Source: Phycisphaerales bacterium UBA1845
GTDB lineage: Bacteria; Planctomycetota; Phycisphaerae; UBA1845
Length of the DNA stretch: 43,518 nt
Reading direction: 5' to 3'
Assembly: GCA_002338715.1 (NCBI GenBank)
Contig: DDIR01000062.1
Location: 49,123 to 92,640, forward strand
Shown here one piece after another: positions 1 through 9,004 of the stretch (position 1 is its first letter; every line of letters starts with the position of its first letter). The position numbers were made by a program, and so were the translations under genes. Below the pieces are notes generated by a model, which saw only the letters and a list, made by a program, of their open reading frames with translations, was not told the origin of the DNA and ran no database searches.

Positions 1-1061
1 CCCGCCAACGCAGCCGCTACGATCGCCGTCGGAAATCCGGTCGTCCGCTCCATCGCCGTGAAACGATCCACCGCGTAGTCGATGAGGTTGATCTCGCCCT
101 TGACCGGTGTGCCGTCCTTCGTGCCTTCGACAGCCGCCCGCGCGACGACGAGGTCCTGACCGTCCGACGGCATGTTCATTTCCATGATGCTTCCCGAAAC
201 ATCCCACGGCACCAGTTCATGCGATTCGTTGGCTGAGATGTGCGACGATGCCTTCGTGTCGAAGAAGCCCATCTCCCACATGGCCACGATGACGTCGCGA
301 TGACCAGGATGGCGAATGGTCTTGTAAATGTAATCGACGCCCTTTGCCGCATAATCCTTCGCCCCGCGCGAGGTTCCGCCGCTGGTGGCGAATGCCTCGA
401 ATTCACCGGGCAGCGCGAGGTCGTTTAAGCGCTCCGGCTCACTCATGCCGGGGATAACTTCAAGCTTGCCGCCGCGCGACACTTCGCAATCGTCGAGATA
501 TTCGTTGAGCAATCCGCAAACATTGAACGTCAGCGCATAGTTCATCACCCCTTTGGGATTCTGCGGCAGGCCCCCGCAATACAGACGCACCGACTTGTAG
601 TCCCATTCCGCGGTCCAGTATTCCGCGAGGATGTTGAGCAGTCCCGGCGCCAGTCCGCAGTCGGGCGCGATCGCGATGTTGGCCGACTTGCATGCCGCGT
701 CCAATTCGAGTTGGGCGGCTACCGTTCCGACGTTACCGCCGAGATCGCAGAACGGTGTGCCAACGGCTACGGACGCTTGCGTGAGTTCGAGATTGAATCG
801 ATAGGGTACACACGACACAACGCACGCGGCATCTGACATCAACGTTTTGAGCGCATCGCCCACAGGTGAAACACCCAACTCGTGGGTTGCGACGCGTGAT
901 GCATCCTTTTGCAACTTGACGGCTTGCGACAGTTGGTCGGCGCTGCAGTCGACAAAGTCGATCGCGGTGTTGTCGAACTGCTCCAATAAGAATGCCGCGA
1001 CGGCACAGCCCTGCCGACCTGCGCCGATGATTAGAAAGCGTTTGATATCTGATGCGCTCAT
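1..1061 (-). CDS. Saccharopine dehydrogenase / lysine 6-dehydrogenase family protein (3' end cut by window)
   Basis: The minus-strand frame from an ATG at 1061 stays open to the window edge, giving about 353 codons without a stop, so the C-terminus is missing. The N-terminus reads FLIIGAGRQG, a GxGxxG Rossmann nucleotide-binding loop at residues 9-18. It is followed by VVSCVPY and FCDLGGN segments and an APDCGLAPG motif, as in the saccharopine dehydrogenase-like fold (saccharopine dehydrogenases, lysine 6-dehydrogenase, homospermidine-type enzymes). Family members are NAD(P)-dependent oxidoreductases acting on amino acids such as lysine or saccharopine. The exact substrate cannot be told here; the lysine-6-dehydrogenase-like subgroup is my best guess from the APDCGLAPG region. 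It stands alone, with the palindromic repeat at 1076-1139 directly upstream, so its promoter lies inside or beyond that repeat. Confidence 0.8.
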   Translation of the reverse strand, partial: MSASDIKRFLIIGAGRQGCAVAAFLLEQFDNTAIDFVDCSADQLSQAVKLQKDASRVATHELGVSPVGDALKTLMSDAACVVSCVPYRFNLELTQASVAVGTPFCDLGGNVGTVAAQLELDAACKSANIAIAPDCGLAPGLLNILAEYWTAEWDYKSVRLYCGGLPQNPKGVMNYALTFNVCGLLNEYLDDCEVSRGGKLEVIPGMSEPERLNDLALPGEFEAFATSGGTSRGAKDYAAKGVDYIYKTIRHPGHRDVIVAMWEMGFFDTKASSHISANESHELVPWDVSGSIMEMNMPSDGQDLVVARAAVEGTKDGTPVKGEINLIDYAVDRFTAMERTTGFPTAIVAAALA

Positions 1062-1075
1062 TGTGATCCGATTAT

Positions 1076-1139
1076 GTAGGGTGGGCCGTGCCCACCTTCT
1101 CGTCGGCATTCAAACTGCGGTTGGCACGGCCCACCCTAC
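1076..1139. repeat. 64-bp palindromic intergenic element, copy 1
   Basis: The element starts GTAGGGTGGGCCGTGCCCACC and ends with the near-complement GGCACGGCCCACCCTAC, with a spacer containing ATTCAAACTGCGG. The arms can form a long stem in DNA or RNA. Two further copies with the same arms and a similar spacer lie at 8155-8219 and 20561-20624. It sits between the PhnD-like gene and the dehydrogenase, both on the minus strand. No transposase is nearby, so it behaves like a REP/MITE-type element. Confidence 0.85.
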
Positions 1140-1215
1140 GAATGCTCGTTTGATTGGACGTGAAGAGTTTGCCAGCTATTGGTGTTGAAGGCAAAACCTG
1201 CGGGGAATTCGGCGA

Positions 1216-2253
1216 TTACTTTTCCGGCTTCATGATGTCAGCCCCGCCCGCCGACTTGCTTGCCGGCTGAGCCGCCGCGAGATGGGTGAGTTGGCTGTTG
1301 ACATCGCCGACCGGCGTAACGAAACCGGCCAGCCCCATCGCGCTGAGTGCGGACTGATCGTTTTCTGAAGCGCTCAAGAGGAACTTCTGCACGCGCTGGA
1401 TCAATTCCTCGTCAGTGTCGCTTGCGGCTAGGAACGGTCCTTCGGGGATCGTGTCGACGCGAACGGGTTCGGTCTGGGCCAACACGCGGAAATTGTCCTT
1501 GCCAAAGGTTCGCAGCAGGAAACTTCCATCCGATTCCGGATAGTCGAGGTATTCGGATTTTTCGATCACGCCAACCGACGTGCCGAGCCCGTATGCGATC
1601 TCGTACGCCGACTCTGCCGACGAGATGTGATGCTGAAACGTGTTGGGAATCGGCAGGATTTCTTTCTGGATCGAGTCGATTTCAACACCGTTGGCCACCA
1701 GCGTCTCGCGGGCTTTGGTGTCGAGCACCGGATCGCCGGCTGGCCCGAATGAGAAGCGCTTACCGGCGATGTCTTTGAGCGATTGGATGTCGGACTTGGC
1801 GTCGGCGACGATCAATCCCTGCCGCTCCAACACATCCGACACCGCGATCACCGTTCCAAGGTCGCCGAACTCTTTGGACAGGTCGACGTATTCACGTGCC
1901 GACAGGAATGCAAAATCGACCCGCCCCGACTGAAGGTGGGCGGCGACTTGAAACGGTTTGAGCGGAGAAATCTGAACGGGCGAATTGAGGTAGCGCTCCA
2001 ACCGCAAACGCAACGGCGTCCAGGGCGACCCGACTTCCCCAATTTTCCATGTGGATGGATCGAACAAACCCACGCCCTCACTGACGATGCCGATGCGGAC
2101 CGGCTCCTTCTGCGGAACGAAGGGCATCTTGAAATCAAACGGATTCAAGACCGATGACGAGAACGTCTGCTCGCTGCAGCCCGTCGCCAAGCTGGCGGCA
2201 AGCATTCCAACGATGATCAAGATCGGCGAAGACTTTTGCATGCGCATGGTCAT
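1216..2253 (-). CDS. PhnD-like phosphate/phosphonate ABC transporter substrate-binding lipoprotein
   Basis: This is a periplasmic binding protein of about 345 aa. The N-terminus is a lipoprotein signal peptide with lipobox LATGC around residue 26, so the mature protein should be lipid-anchored. The body has the PhnD-like pattern: PVRIGIVSEGVG, then PLRLRLERYL, a QSGRVDFAFLSAREYV segment and LKDIAGKRFSFGPAGDP. Such proteins bind phosphonate, phosphite or phosphate, but many stand-alone members have other ligands. No permease or ATPase gene is adjacent, so the transport partner is not visible. The start is uncertain: a TTG at 2259 lies 5 nt after AAGGA, and an ATG at 2253 lies 11 nt after it; ATG codons also occur at 2247 and 2241. 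I chose the ATG at 2253. Confidence 0.8.
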   Translation of the reverse strand: MTMRMQKSSPILIIVGMLAASLATGCSEQTFSSSVLNPFDFKMPFVPQKEPVRIGIVSEGVGLFDPSTWKIGEVGSPWTPLRLRLERYLNSPVQISPLKPFQVAAHLQSGRVDFAFLSAREYVDLSKEFGDLGTVIAVSDVLERQGLIVADAKSDIQSLKDIAGKRFSFGPAGDPVLDTKARETLVANGVEIDSIQKEILPIPNTFQHHISSAESAYEIAYGLGTSVGVIEKSEYLDYPESDGSFLLRTFGKDNFRVLAQTEPVRVDTIPEGPFLAASDTDEELIQRVQKFLLSASENDQSALSAMGLAGFVTPVGDVNSQLTHLAAAQPASKSAGGADIMKPEK

Positions 2254-2505
2254 TCTCAATTGAATCCTTGACGATGGTTCCTACTAACTAAGCCGCGACG
2301 GATTTTGCTTCCTCTAGAATCGGCTGATCGCGCCTCAAACCGCCAGCGAATGATCGGCCTCGCCTTCTGGACACCATACGATTGACTGGATCAGCCGGCG
2401 CAACATCCCAAATCCACATCCCAGACCACCCACCGATTGCGAGGGTTCGCTAAATTCTTGCCGCTTGGCTTTGAATCTGTCAAGCGGATGGTACTTCCAC
2501 CCTAC

Positions 2506-4227
2506 CTACGCGACCACCGGCTCGATCAGTTTGAACTGATCGACGTCGATGAGGCCCTGGTCCGTCAGCTTAAGTTGGCCAATGACCGATAGCGTCAGGA
2601 ACGAAAGGGCCATGAACGGTCGACGCAGCTTGCCATCCAGTTGTTCTGCGGCAACATGGAGTTTCCGTAATTGTGCGCTGAGGGTTTCGGCATCCACCTC
2701 ACTCATCAGCCCGGCCACCGGTAGCGCCACGTCGGCGAGCACTTTTTCATCCTTGACCACGCAGAACCCGCCGCGAATCCGCACCAGGTGAATGACCGCG
2801 GCCAACATGTCGGCATCGTTGGTGCCGGCTACCACGATGTTGTGGGAGTCGTGGCCGACCGACGACGCGATCGCGCCGCTTGAAAACCCGAACCCGCGTA
2901 CAAATGAAAGTCCGATTTTACCGCTGGCTTGGTGGCGTTCGAAGACTGCGATCTTGGCCAGGTCGCGCTTGGGATCGGCTTGCAGGCATCCGTTGATCGG
3001 CGTGATTGATTCGACCGAGCGCTCGGTGTCGATGCGATCTTCGATGACTTCGATCACGTGCACGTCGCAAGGTCCATCCGAAGGGGCTTTGATTTGAAGG
3101 TGTTCGGGCTCGACCCAGTGCAGGTTGATGCTGCTTCGCAGGGTTTGCGACGGTTGCTGCTCGACGCTTTTACCCGTTGACTTGCCGTCCTGGGCGATGA
3201 GTTCACCGGCATGATAGACGCGCGAGACCTTGCAATCCTTCAAGTCCTCGAGCACCGCGATCGATGCCAATCGTCCCGGAGCGACCGCACCCAGGTCTTT
3301 CAATCCGAAATAGCGAGCTGTGTTGCAGGTGGCCAGCTTGATCGCGTGGATCGGGTCCATGCCCAGACCGATCGCCTTGCGAATCATGTGATCGATCTGC
3401 CCCTGTTCCAGCAGATCGTCGACGTCTTTGTCGTCGGTGACGAACATGAACCGATCGAGCGTCTCGGGCGTCACCACCGGCAACAGCGCTTCGAGGTTGC
3501 GGGCTTGGCTGCCTTCGCGAATCATGATCGAAAGCCCCATCCGCAGTTTCTCGCGGGCTTCGTCAGCCGTCGTGCATTCGTGGTCGCTGCCGATCCCGCA
3601 CGACACATATGCGCAAAGATCGCGACCCGACAGCCCCGGCGCGTGTCCATCCACCGGGCGATTCATCATCATGGCGATTTTGTCGAGACAAGTCGGATCA
3701 CCACCGACCACGCCCGGATAGTTCATCATTTCGGCGAGGCCCAGCACCCAGCGGTTGGCGAGCAGCGGTTCGAGATCGACGGCCGACAACTCCGCCCCAG
3801 CGCTTTCATAGCACGATGCCGGGACGCACGAACTTAACATGACGTAAATGTAGATCGGACAGTGTTTGCTGGATGAAAGCATGTAGCGGATGCCTTCGGT
3901 GCCCATGACGTTGGCGATTTCGTGCGGATCGGTCACGACCGCGACCGTGCCATGCACCGAGACGACCTTGGCGAATTCGGGAACCGCGAGCATCGACGAT
4001 TCGATGTGGACGTGCCCGTCGATGAAACCGGGGCAGATGAACTGGCCGTCAAGATTGACGATCTCCTTGCCGTCGTATTGGCCGATGCCGACGATGCGGT
4101 CGCCGCAGATCGCGACATCGCCCCCGTGGATTTCATTGGACAGCACATTGACGATGCGTCCACCGCGAAGCACGAGGTCGGCGGGTACTCGGCCCGTGGC
4201 GACATCGACGCGTGATTTCAGATCCAT
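2506..4227 (-). CDS. ade: Adenine deaminase
   Basis: This is a 573-aa amidohydrolase-superfamily enzyme that converts adenine to hypoxanthine and ammonia in purine salvage; it is cytosolic. The metal-binding signature GHVHIESSM appears near residue 73 and TDPHEIANV follows, both hallmarks of microbial adenine deaminase. GHAPGLSG, GSDHECTT, MIREGS and FVTDDKD further down complete the active-site set, and the C-terminal domain carries the usual VGHDSHNI and GGFCVV segments. Length is normal for the family. The start is ATG 4227, with AGGAG 9 nt upstream; a TTG at 4236 directly abuts the AGGAG and is unlikely. The gene appears monocistronic. A possible promoter is at 4297-4325. I saw no purine riboswitch in the 5' region. 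Confidence 0.95.
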   Translation of the reverse strand: MDLKSRVDVATGRVPADLVLRGGRIVNVLSNEIHGGDVAICGDRIVGIGQYDGKEIVNLDGQFICPGFIDGHVHIESSMLAVPEFAKVVSVHGTVAVVTDPHEIANVMGTEGIRYMLSSSKHCPIYIYVMLSSCVPASCYESAGAELSAVDLEPLLANRWVLGLAEMMNYPGVVGGDPTCLDKIAMMMNRPVDGHAPGLSGRDLCAYVSCGIGSDHECTTADEAREKLRMGLSIMIREGSQARNLEALLPVVTPETLDRFMFVTDDKDVDDLLEQGQIDHMIRKAIGLGMDPIHAIKLATCNTARYFGLKDLGAVAPGRLASIAVLEDLKDCKVSRVYHAGELIAQDGKSTGKSVEQQPSQTLRSSINLHWVEPEHLQIKAPSDGPCDVHVIEVIEDRIDTERSVESITPINGCLQADPKRDLAKIAVFERHQASGKIGLSFVRGFGFSSGAIASSVGHDSHNIVVAGTNDADMLAAVIHLVRIRGGFCVVKDEKVLADVALPVAGLMSEVDAETLSAQLRKLHVAAEQLDGKLRRPFMALSFLTLSVIGQLKLTDQGLIDVDQFKLIEPVVA

Positions 4228-4296
4228 AAGTGCCAACTCCTGATTGCCTGATCAGTCCCAGCGGCGCGGATGCGATTCGCGCGGGGGATTCGGTCC

Positions 4297-4325
4297 ATTA
4301 CAACAAACAATGACCAATGCCGCAA
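4297..4325 (-). promoter_or_regulatory. Possible sigma-70 type promoter of ade
   Basis: On the minus strand TTGCGG (4320-4325) is followed after exactly 17 nt by TGTAAT (4297-4302). The -10 matches TATAAT at 5 of 6 positions; the -35 matches TTGACA at only 3 of 6. It would give a leader of about 60 nt before the ATG at 4227. This is a by-eye match only. Confidence 0.35.
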
Positions 4326-4476
4326 TTGACGATAGGCTAAAGGTATAGGGACGGGATGATCCGGTTTCAGCGTTGAAAACGGGGGACCGATCGTCGCTGG
4401 TTCTAAAAGCGAGTGTTGATTATAGCGGCATGATGGGCGTTTCTGGGTTATATTTCACCCGGGTTACGAGCCCCCA

Positions 4477-4743
4477 ATGCCGCGATTCAACGCCGATCGG
4501 GGATTGAATCGGGCTTTCAATGAACTCGGGAAAGCAATGAACGCACCAATGACCTTTATCGTCACCATCGGCTTAGTCGTCGCGGTTTTTGCGGCTGCGC
4601 TGATCCTCACGCGCGCGTTTGGCCAATCCGATTCGAACGATCGGTTGAGCGCGTCGAGTGAAATAAGGGCGTGCCCGAAGTGTGGCCTCCGCAACAAGAA
4701 GCGGGCCAAGTACTGTGGTCATTGCGGAAAGAGACTGGGTTAG
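4477..4743 (+). CDS. Small single-TM protein with C-terminal zinc ribbon
   Basis: This 88-aa protein has one hydrophobic segment (MTFIVTIGLVVAVFAAALIL, about residues 25-44) and a C-terminal zinc ribbon of the form CPKCG-x9-YCGHCG at about residues 66-84. The four cysteines form two CxxC knuckles. It fits the general zinc-ribbon small membrane protein type found beside membrane scaffolds; I cannot name a function. It lies about 75 nt upstream of the first SPFH gene on the same strand and may be co-transcribed with it. An internal ATG at 4537, preceded by GGGAAAG, is an alternative start that would keep both the TM segment and the ribbon. Confidence 0.7.
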   Translation: MPRFNADRGLNRAFNELGKAMNAPMTFIVTIGLVVAVFAAALILTRAFGQSDSNDRLSASSEIRACPKCGLRNKKRAKYCGHCGKRLG

Positions 4744-4818
4744 GTCCTCGTTGCAGTTCGGGCCACCCAGGCAGTCACCTCTCAAAGTAGCAGCAGGTCT
4801 TGAAAGGAAGAATGCACT

Positions 4819-6450
4819 ATGTCTTACACGATAGATCCCGATGCCGGCCGATCGATGCCGACGACTACGATGAAGCGCATCGCCATTGTCGTTGCGTTGG
4901 TGGTGGCGCTGTTCGCAGCGTACATGTTCACGCTCTGGTTCGTGATTCGCCAGGAAGTCGAAGCCGACGAGGTGTTGGTGCTCGTGCGCAAGACCGGGCG
5001 GACCATACCGGCTGAGTTGGGCGAAGAGTTTGAAGACCAGATCGTGCTGTATCCCGAGCTGCTCGACAAGCTGGCCGTCTACGAAGGTCGCGAACTGCCC
5101 AGCGATCCGGTGGAACGTGACGCGCTGCGGGCCAAGGTCACCAACCACTACAAAGGCGTCGTGCTCGAACCACTGAAGGAAGGTCGCTACTACCCAAACC
5201 CATACACCTACCGGCGCGAACGGCAGGAAGTCACGGTGATTGACCAGGGCGAAGTCGGCGTGCTGATACGCAAGTTTGGCCGACCGCTGAAGTTCCCGAA
5301 AACCGTTGCGACCGAACCGGACGAACGCGGGCCTGTTGCCAAGACGCTGGGACCGGGTCGTCACTACATCAACAAACTGGCGTACGAAGTGCAGAAGTTT
5401 CCGGCGATTCAGATACCGGCTGGTCATGTCGGTGTGGTCACACTGCTGAGCGGTGACGAGCCGAAGGTGAAAAATACCTACACGGTGGGACCGGGCGAGC
5501 AAGGTGTGCAGCGTCAGACGTTGGAGCCGGGCCTTGAATACTACAACCCGTATCACAAGAAGATCGACATCGTCGACCTGCGCAACCGCACGTACCACAT
5601 GCTTGGTAATGACGCCATTCACTTCCCGTCGAACGACAGCTTCACCATTTCGATCGAGGGCACCATTGAATGGTCGATCATGCCGGAGCGTGTGGCCGAC
5701 GTCACGGTCGCATTCGGTGACGAAGAGGATATCATCAACAAAATCATCCTGCCCTACGCCCGCAGCATTTCACGAATTGAAGGGTCCAAGCTTCAAGCCC
5801 GGGATTTCATCAGCGGAAAAACGCGCTCGGAATTTCAAAAGGAGCTCACGAGGCAATTGCAGGCGGCTGGTGAAGAACGCGGCATCAAGATCCACTCCGC
5901 GTTGGTTCGCGAAATCGTTCCGCCGCCCGAGGTGGCCAGCCTGATCAGTCAGCGCGAGCAAGCCGATCAGGAGATCGAGCGCAGCCGCAATCAGATCGAG
6001 GAAGCCAAAGCCGAGGCCATGCTCGTTGAACAGCGCGAAATGCAGACGCGCAACGCAGCATTGGGTGATGCACGGCGACAAACCGTCAGCCTTACCAAGG
6101 AAGCCGAACAGCGGAAGATCATCTCGGTCACGCAGGCGAATCGGGAGCTTGAAGTCGCCCGACTCGATCTGGAATCGGCGAGCAAGCAGGCCAAAGCCAT
6201 CATCGCACGCGGCCAAGCCGACGCGAACGTGATTCTTTACGACTATCAAGCCCGCGCCGAACCGCTCAAGAATGCGGTCGAAGCGTTTGGCGGCGGCATG
6301 GTGTATGCGCAGCATTTCTTCCTGCAAAAGATTGCCCCGTCGATTCAGTCGGTGCTTTCGAACACGGAAGGGCCTTTCGCAGACATCTTCCGATCGTTCC
6401 AGGATTTCACGCCACCGGTTAAACCGCTGGCGAAAGGGGGTGACCAATGA
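4819..6450 (+). CDS. SPFH/band 7 domain membrane protein (first of a coupled pair)
   Basis: This is a 543-aa flotillin/stomatin-like protein. An N-terminal TM segment lies at about residues 20-42. It is followed by three related beta-rich modules (EVLVLVRKTG.., EVGVLIRKFG.., HVGVVTLLSG..), the later ones ending in a PG-x-x-Y-x-N-P/L type turn such as LEPGLEYYNPY. Next comes the SPFH core (about residues 245-385, with FTISIEGTIEWSI and a GSKLQARDFISGKTRSEF segment). A long charged coiled coil rich in E, A, Q and R (about 385-480) and a terminal NAVEAFGGG region follow. SPFH proteins oligomerise on membranes and organise microdomains or regulate proteases. The start has AAGGAAG 8 nt upstream. 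The stop overlaps the next ATG (ATGA, 6447-6450), so the two proteins are probably made together and may hetero-oligomerise. Confidence 0.85.
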   Translation: MSYTIDPDAGRSMPTTTMKRIAIVVALVVALFAAYMFTLWFVIRQEVEADEVLVLVRKTGRTIPAELGEEFEDQIVLYPELLDKLAVYEGRELPSDPVERDALRAKVTNHYKGVVLEPLKEGRYYPNPYTYRRERQEVTVIDQGEVGVLIRKFGRPLKFPKTVATEPDERGPVAKTLGPGRHYINKLAYEVQKFPAIQIPAGHVGVVTLLSGDEPKVKNTYTVGPGEQGVQRQTLEPGLEYYNPYHKKIDIVDLRNRTYHMLGNDAIHFPSNDSFTISIEGTIEWSIMPERVADVTVAFGDEEDIINKIILPYARSISRIEGSKLQARDFISGKTRSEFQKELTRQLQAAGEERGIKIHSALVREIVPPPEVASLISQREQADQEIERSRNQIEEAKAEAMLVEQREMQTRNAALGDARRQTVSLTKEAEQRKIISVTQANRELEVARLDLESASKQAKAIIARGQADANVILYDYQARAEPLKNAVEAFGGGMVYAQHFFLQKIAPSIQSVLSNTEGPFADIFRSFQDFTPPVKPLAKGGDQ

Positions 6451-8150
6451 TTCGCAAGTTACTGGGTACAGTTGTTGGGATAGCGATGTTGGCCACCGTT
6501 GGTATCATCGCACTGTTTTGGTTCTCGTTTCGCATCTACGTTGCACCCAATGAGTGCGCCGTGTTGATTCGCAAAACGGGTACAGCGCTGACTGCCAACC
6601 AGAAAGTCGCCACCGAACCGGGTCAAAAAGGTATTCAGCGCGAAGTGCTTGGACCGGGTCGATACTTCAAGAACCCGTACACGTGGAGCATCGAACGTCA
6701 TCCGCTCGTCGAGATTTCATCGGGCGATCCCAAGACATGGGAATGGGTGCATTCGCTCGACGCACAACAGCGCGAGGCGGTGCGAACGAGCACGTTCAAA
6801 TTTAAAGGCAAGTTTCCCGAAGTTGGCGTTCTCGTCCGACGCACCGGCGACCCATCGCCCGATGGCAGCCCTGTCGTTTCGCGGGCGAGCAACTACAGCG
6901 GAATCATCAAGGAAGTGTTGACGCCCGGAACGTACAAGCTCAATCCGTACGTCTATGACGTCGAGCGATACCCAGCCGCTGTTATTCCGGCAGGTTTCGT
7001 GGGCGTTGTGACCAACATGTTTGCCAACACCGACGAAATGGATGCGGGCACCGGCATCACGTCGGCCAACGTGACGAGCGATGGTTTCCGGACGAACCTG
7101 CGCCAACTGTCGAAACGGGGGCAGCGCGGTACGGTTGAAGAAGTCCTGCAGCCGGGTGTCTATCTGATCAACCCGAAGCTCAAGAAAGTCACGCTCATTG
7201 AGATCGGATTCAATGAATACTCACAAATCCGCGTGAGCGACATGGAGAACAATCGGATATCGTTCCCATCCGACACGGGTTACGATATTCGCGTGGGCGT
7301 CACGATCATCTGGGGTATCGATCCGAAGAATGCGGCGACCATCATCAATGAATTCGGTAACGTCGATCGCGTGTTGGAAACGGTCATCGGATCGCAATTG
7401 CCATCGATCTGCCGCAACATCGGTTCAACCTATGACGCACGCGACTTTATCCACGGCGAGAAACGCGAGATGTTCCAGCGCGATCTCACCGAAAAGTTGC
7501 AGGAAGTCTGCCAGGCCAAAAAGGTCGAAGTGCTCTTGGCATTGGTCCGCGAAATTGAAGTCCACGCCCCCAATGTCGGCAGTGAGGGCGAACAGGTCAC
7601 CGAGGACCTCAAGCGCACGATCCAGCAAAGCTACATCGCCATTGAAAAACGCCTGACCAAGGAAAAGCAGCGCGATGCAGCCGTCGTCCGCGCCGAGTTG
7701 GAAGAGGCTCAAAAGAAAGTCGACATCGCCCGCGAAACCATCCAAGCCGACACGCGCGTGATGGTGGCCAACATCCTAGCCGACGCCGAAAAACAAGCGG
7801 CAGAGATCGACGCGCAAGCCGAACTCGAAGTTGCCACCATCCAGCAGGAAATCGCCTTGCTCGATGCGCAGCGAACCGAGATCCTCGGACAAGCCCGCGC
7901 CGATGTTGAAAAGTTCAAGAACCAAGCCGAAGCCGACGGATACCGCATGCTGGTCGATGCGTTCGGCGGCGGACGGGCATTTAACCTGTACACCTTCGCC
8001 AACGAATTCAAACCGGATTCGATCCGTTTATTCTTCGCCGGTGAAGGAACGTTCTGGACGGATTTGAAAGGCTTTGAAGAAGTGGGCGCCGCGCGACTGC
8101 TGGGCAACCAGGTCGGCCCCCTTGGCAGCGGTGGTTCTTCGCAAAAGTAG
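6447..8150 (+). CDS. SPFH/band 7 domain membrane protein (second of a coupled pair)
   Basis: This is a 567-aa paralogue of the preceding gene and overlaps it by 4 nt. It has a TM segment at about residues 6-26, then three repeated modules: ECAVLIRKTG..LGPGRYFKNPY, EVGVLVRRTG..LTPGTYKLNPY and FVGVVTNMF..LQPGVYLINPK. The SPFH core follows (GYDIRVGVTIIWGIDPKNAA, then YDARDFIHGEKREMF) with a long Ala/Glu-rich coiled coil (about residues 395-490) and a LVDAFGGGRAFNLYTFA C-terminal region like flotillins. It should be anchored in the membrane facing the same side as its partner. The arrangement of two unequal paralogues in tandem suggests a hetero-oligomeric ring or cage rather than redundancy. This is inference from the layout; no interaction is shown by sequence alone. 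Confidence 0.85.
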   Translation: MIRKLLGTVVGIAMLATVGIIALFWFSFRIYVAPNECAVLIRKTGTALTANQKVATEPGQKGIQREVLGPGRYFKNPYTWSIERHPLVEISSGDPKTWEWVHSLDAQQREAVRTSTFKFKGKFPEVGVLVRRTGDPSPDGSPVVSRASNYSGIIKEVLTPGTYKLNPYVYDVERYPAAVIPAGFVGVVTNMFANTDEMDAGTGITSANVTSDGFRTNLRQLSKRGQRGTVEEVLQPGVYLINPKLKKVTLIEIGFNEYSQIRVSDMENNRISFPSDTGYDIRVGVTIIWGIDPKNAATIINEFGNVDRVLETVIGSQLPSICRNIGSTYDARDFIHGEKREMFQRDLTEKLQEVCQAKKVEVLLALVREIEVHAPNVGSEGEQVTEDLKRTIQQSYIAIEKRLTKEKQRDAAVVRAELEEAQKKVDIARETIQADTRVMVANILADAEKQAAEIDAQAELEVATIQQEIALLDAQRTEILGQARADVEKFKNQAEADGYRMLVDAFGGGRAFNLYTFANEFKPDSIRLFFAGEGTFWTDLKGFEEVGAARLLGNQVGPLGSGGSSQK

Positions 8151-8154
8151 CTTT

Positions 8155-8219
8155 GTAGGGTGGGCCGTGCCCACCAAGTTGTTAACGCTCCAAACGGCGG
8201 TGGGCACGGCCCACCCTAC
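8155..8219. repeat. 65-bp palindromic intergenic element, copy 2
   Basis: It has the same arms as the copy at 1076-1139 (GTAGGGTGGGCCGTGCCCACC .. GGTGGGCACGGCCCACCCTAC), with spacer GTTGTTAACGCTCCAAACGGC. It fills almost the whole gap between two convergent genes (stops at 8150 and 8224). The hairpin could therefore also act as a two-way transcript end, though there is no T-run. Confidence 0.85.
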
Positions 8220-8223
8220 ACGA

Positions 8224-8862
8224 TCATGACGTGCCGGTTGTTTGGTTGGCCGCGTACAACCCGTGCTGTCGAATGTACTCCTCCACATTCGACGGCACGA
8301 GGTAGCGGATGGATCGGTTTCCCTTGACGCGATTTCGTATCTGCGTCGAGGAAATATCGATGTGCGGTGTATCGACCACATCGTCCAGCAGCCGGCGCGT
8401 CGCTTCTTTACCGATCATCGCTTCGAGCGCATCGAGAGAACCGATCGCCGATCCGGGCCGGTTGGCTGTCACAATCCGACAGTTGGCCACCAACTTCGCG
8501 ACCTGATACCACGTGTGCAATTCCAAGAGTGAATCGGCACCGACAATCCAGACAATCTCCGCATCGTCGGGAAGTGCGCTTTTGAAATGCTCGATTGTTT
8601 TGACGGTGTAACTTGGCCCCACACATGTTGCATCGTGATCGCTCACCGAAAACAATGGATCGTTCATGACCGCCAACCGCACCATTGCCATGCGGTGCTC
8701 GGTCTTGGCCAATCCTTGAGCCAATTTGTGCGGCGGTGCGTGGCTTGGGAGCAGGACGACCTGGTCGATATCGAGTGCCTCTGCGATGCTTCGCGCTATA
8801 ATCAAATGCCCGTGATGAACCGGGTTGAAACTTCCACCGTACAATGCCACACGTGTCGTCAA
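8224..8862 (-). CDS. nadD: Nicotinate-nucleotide adenylyltransferase
   Basis: This cytosolic enzyme of NAD biosynthesis adenylates nicotinate mononucleotide to deamido-NAD. The nucleotidyltransferase signature is clear: VALYGGSFNPVHHGHL, with the (H/T)xGH motif HHGH close to the N-terminus, then LLPSHAPPHK, VWIVGADSL and the C-terminal ISSTQIRNR motif that binds ATP. It is 212 aa from the start chosen here, a normal length. No ATG is available at the N-terminus. I chose TTG at 8862 because GGGGGA lies 9 nt upstream. A TTG at 8898 would add 12 residues with no family counterpart, and a GTG at 8850 is too close to the first strand. It is convergent with the SPFH pair and divergent from the glycosyltransferase. 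Confidence 0.93.
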   Translation of the reverse strand: MTTRVALYGGSFNPVHHGHLIIARSIAEALDIDQVVLLPSHAPPHKLAQGLAKTEHRMAMVRLAVMNDPLFSVSDHDATCVGPSYTVKTIEHFKSALPDDAEIVWIVGADSLLELHTWYQVAKLVANCRIVTANRPGSAIGSLDALEAMIGKEATRRLLDDVVDTPHIDISSTQIRNRVKGNRSIRYLVPSNVEEYIRQHGLYAANQTTGTS

Positions 8863-9004
8863 AGTAGCCGAATCCCCCGGTCCAGGAACCGATTGCAAAC
8901 GAGCTTATCTACCCAAAACTTAACGCATTCAATGCGCCATTTCACTCAACGTCAAGCCGCCAGCAACTTCGTGCCGATACGTTGAAGGAACTCAGTGAAT
9001 ACAC

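Noticed and set aside
2488..2508. CCACCCTAC beside the ade stop as a remnant of the palindromic element
   Set aside because: Only about 9 bp match and there is no opposite arm; chance cannot be excluded.
3211..3837. A 208-aa open frame on the plus strand inside ade
   Set aside because: It is antisense to clearly conserved adenine deaminase motifs and its translation has no domain or signal; it is a codon-bias shadow.
4573..5622. A 349-aa open frame on the minus strand opposite the first SPFH gene
   Set aside because: Its translation is rich in His, Arg and Val as expected from the antisense of the SPFH coding sequence, and it lacks a ribosome site.
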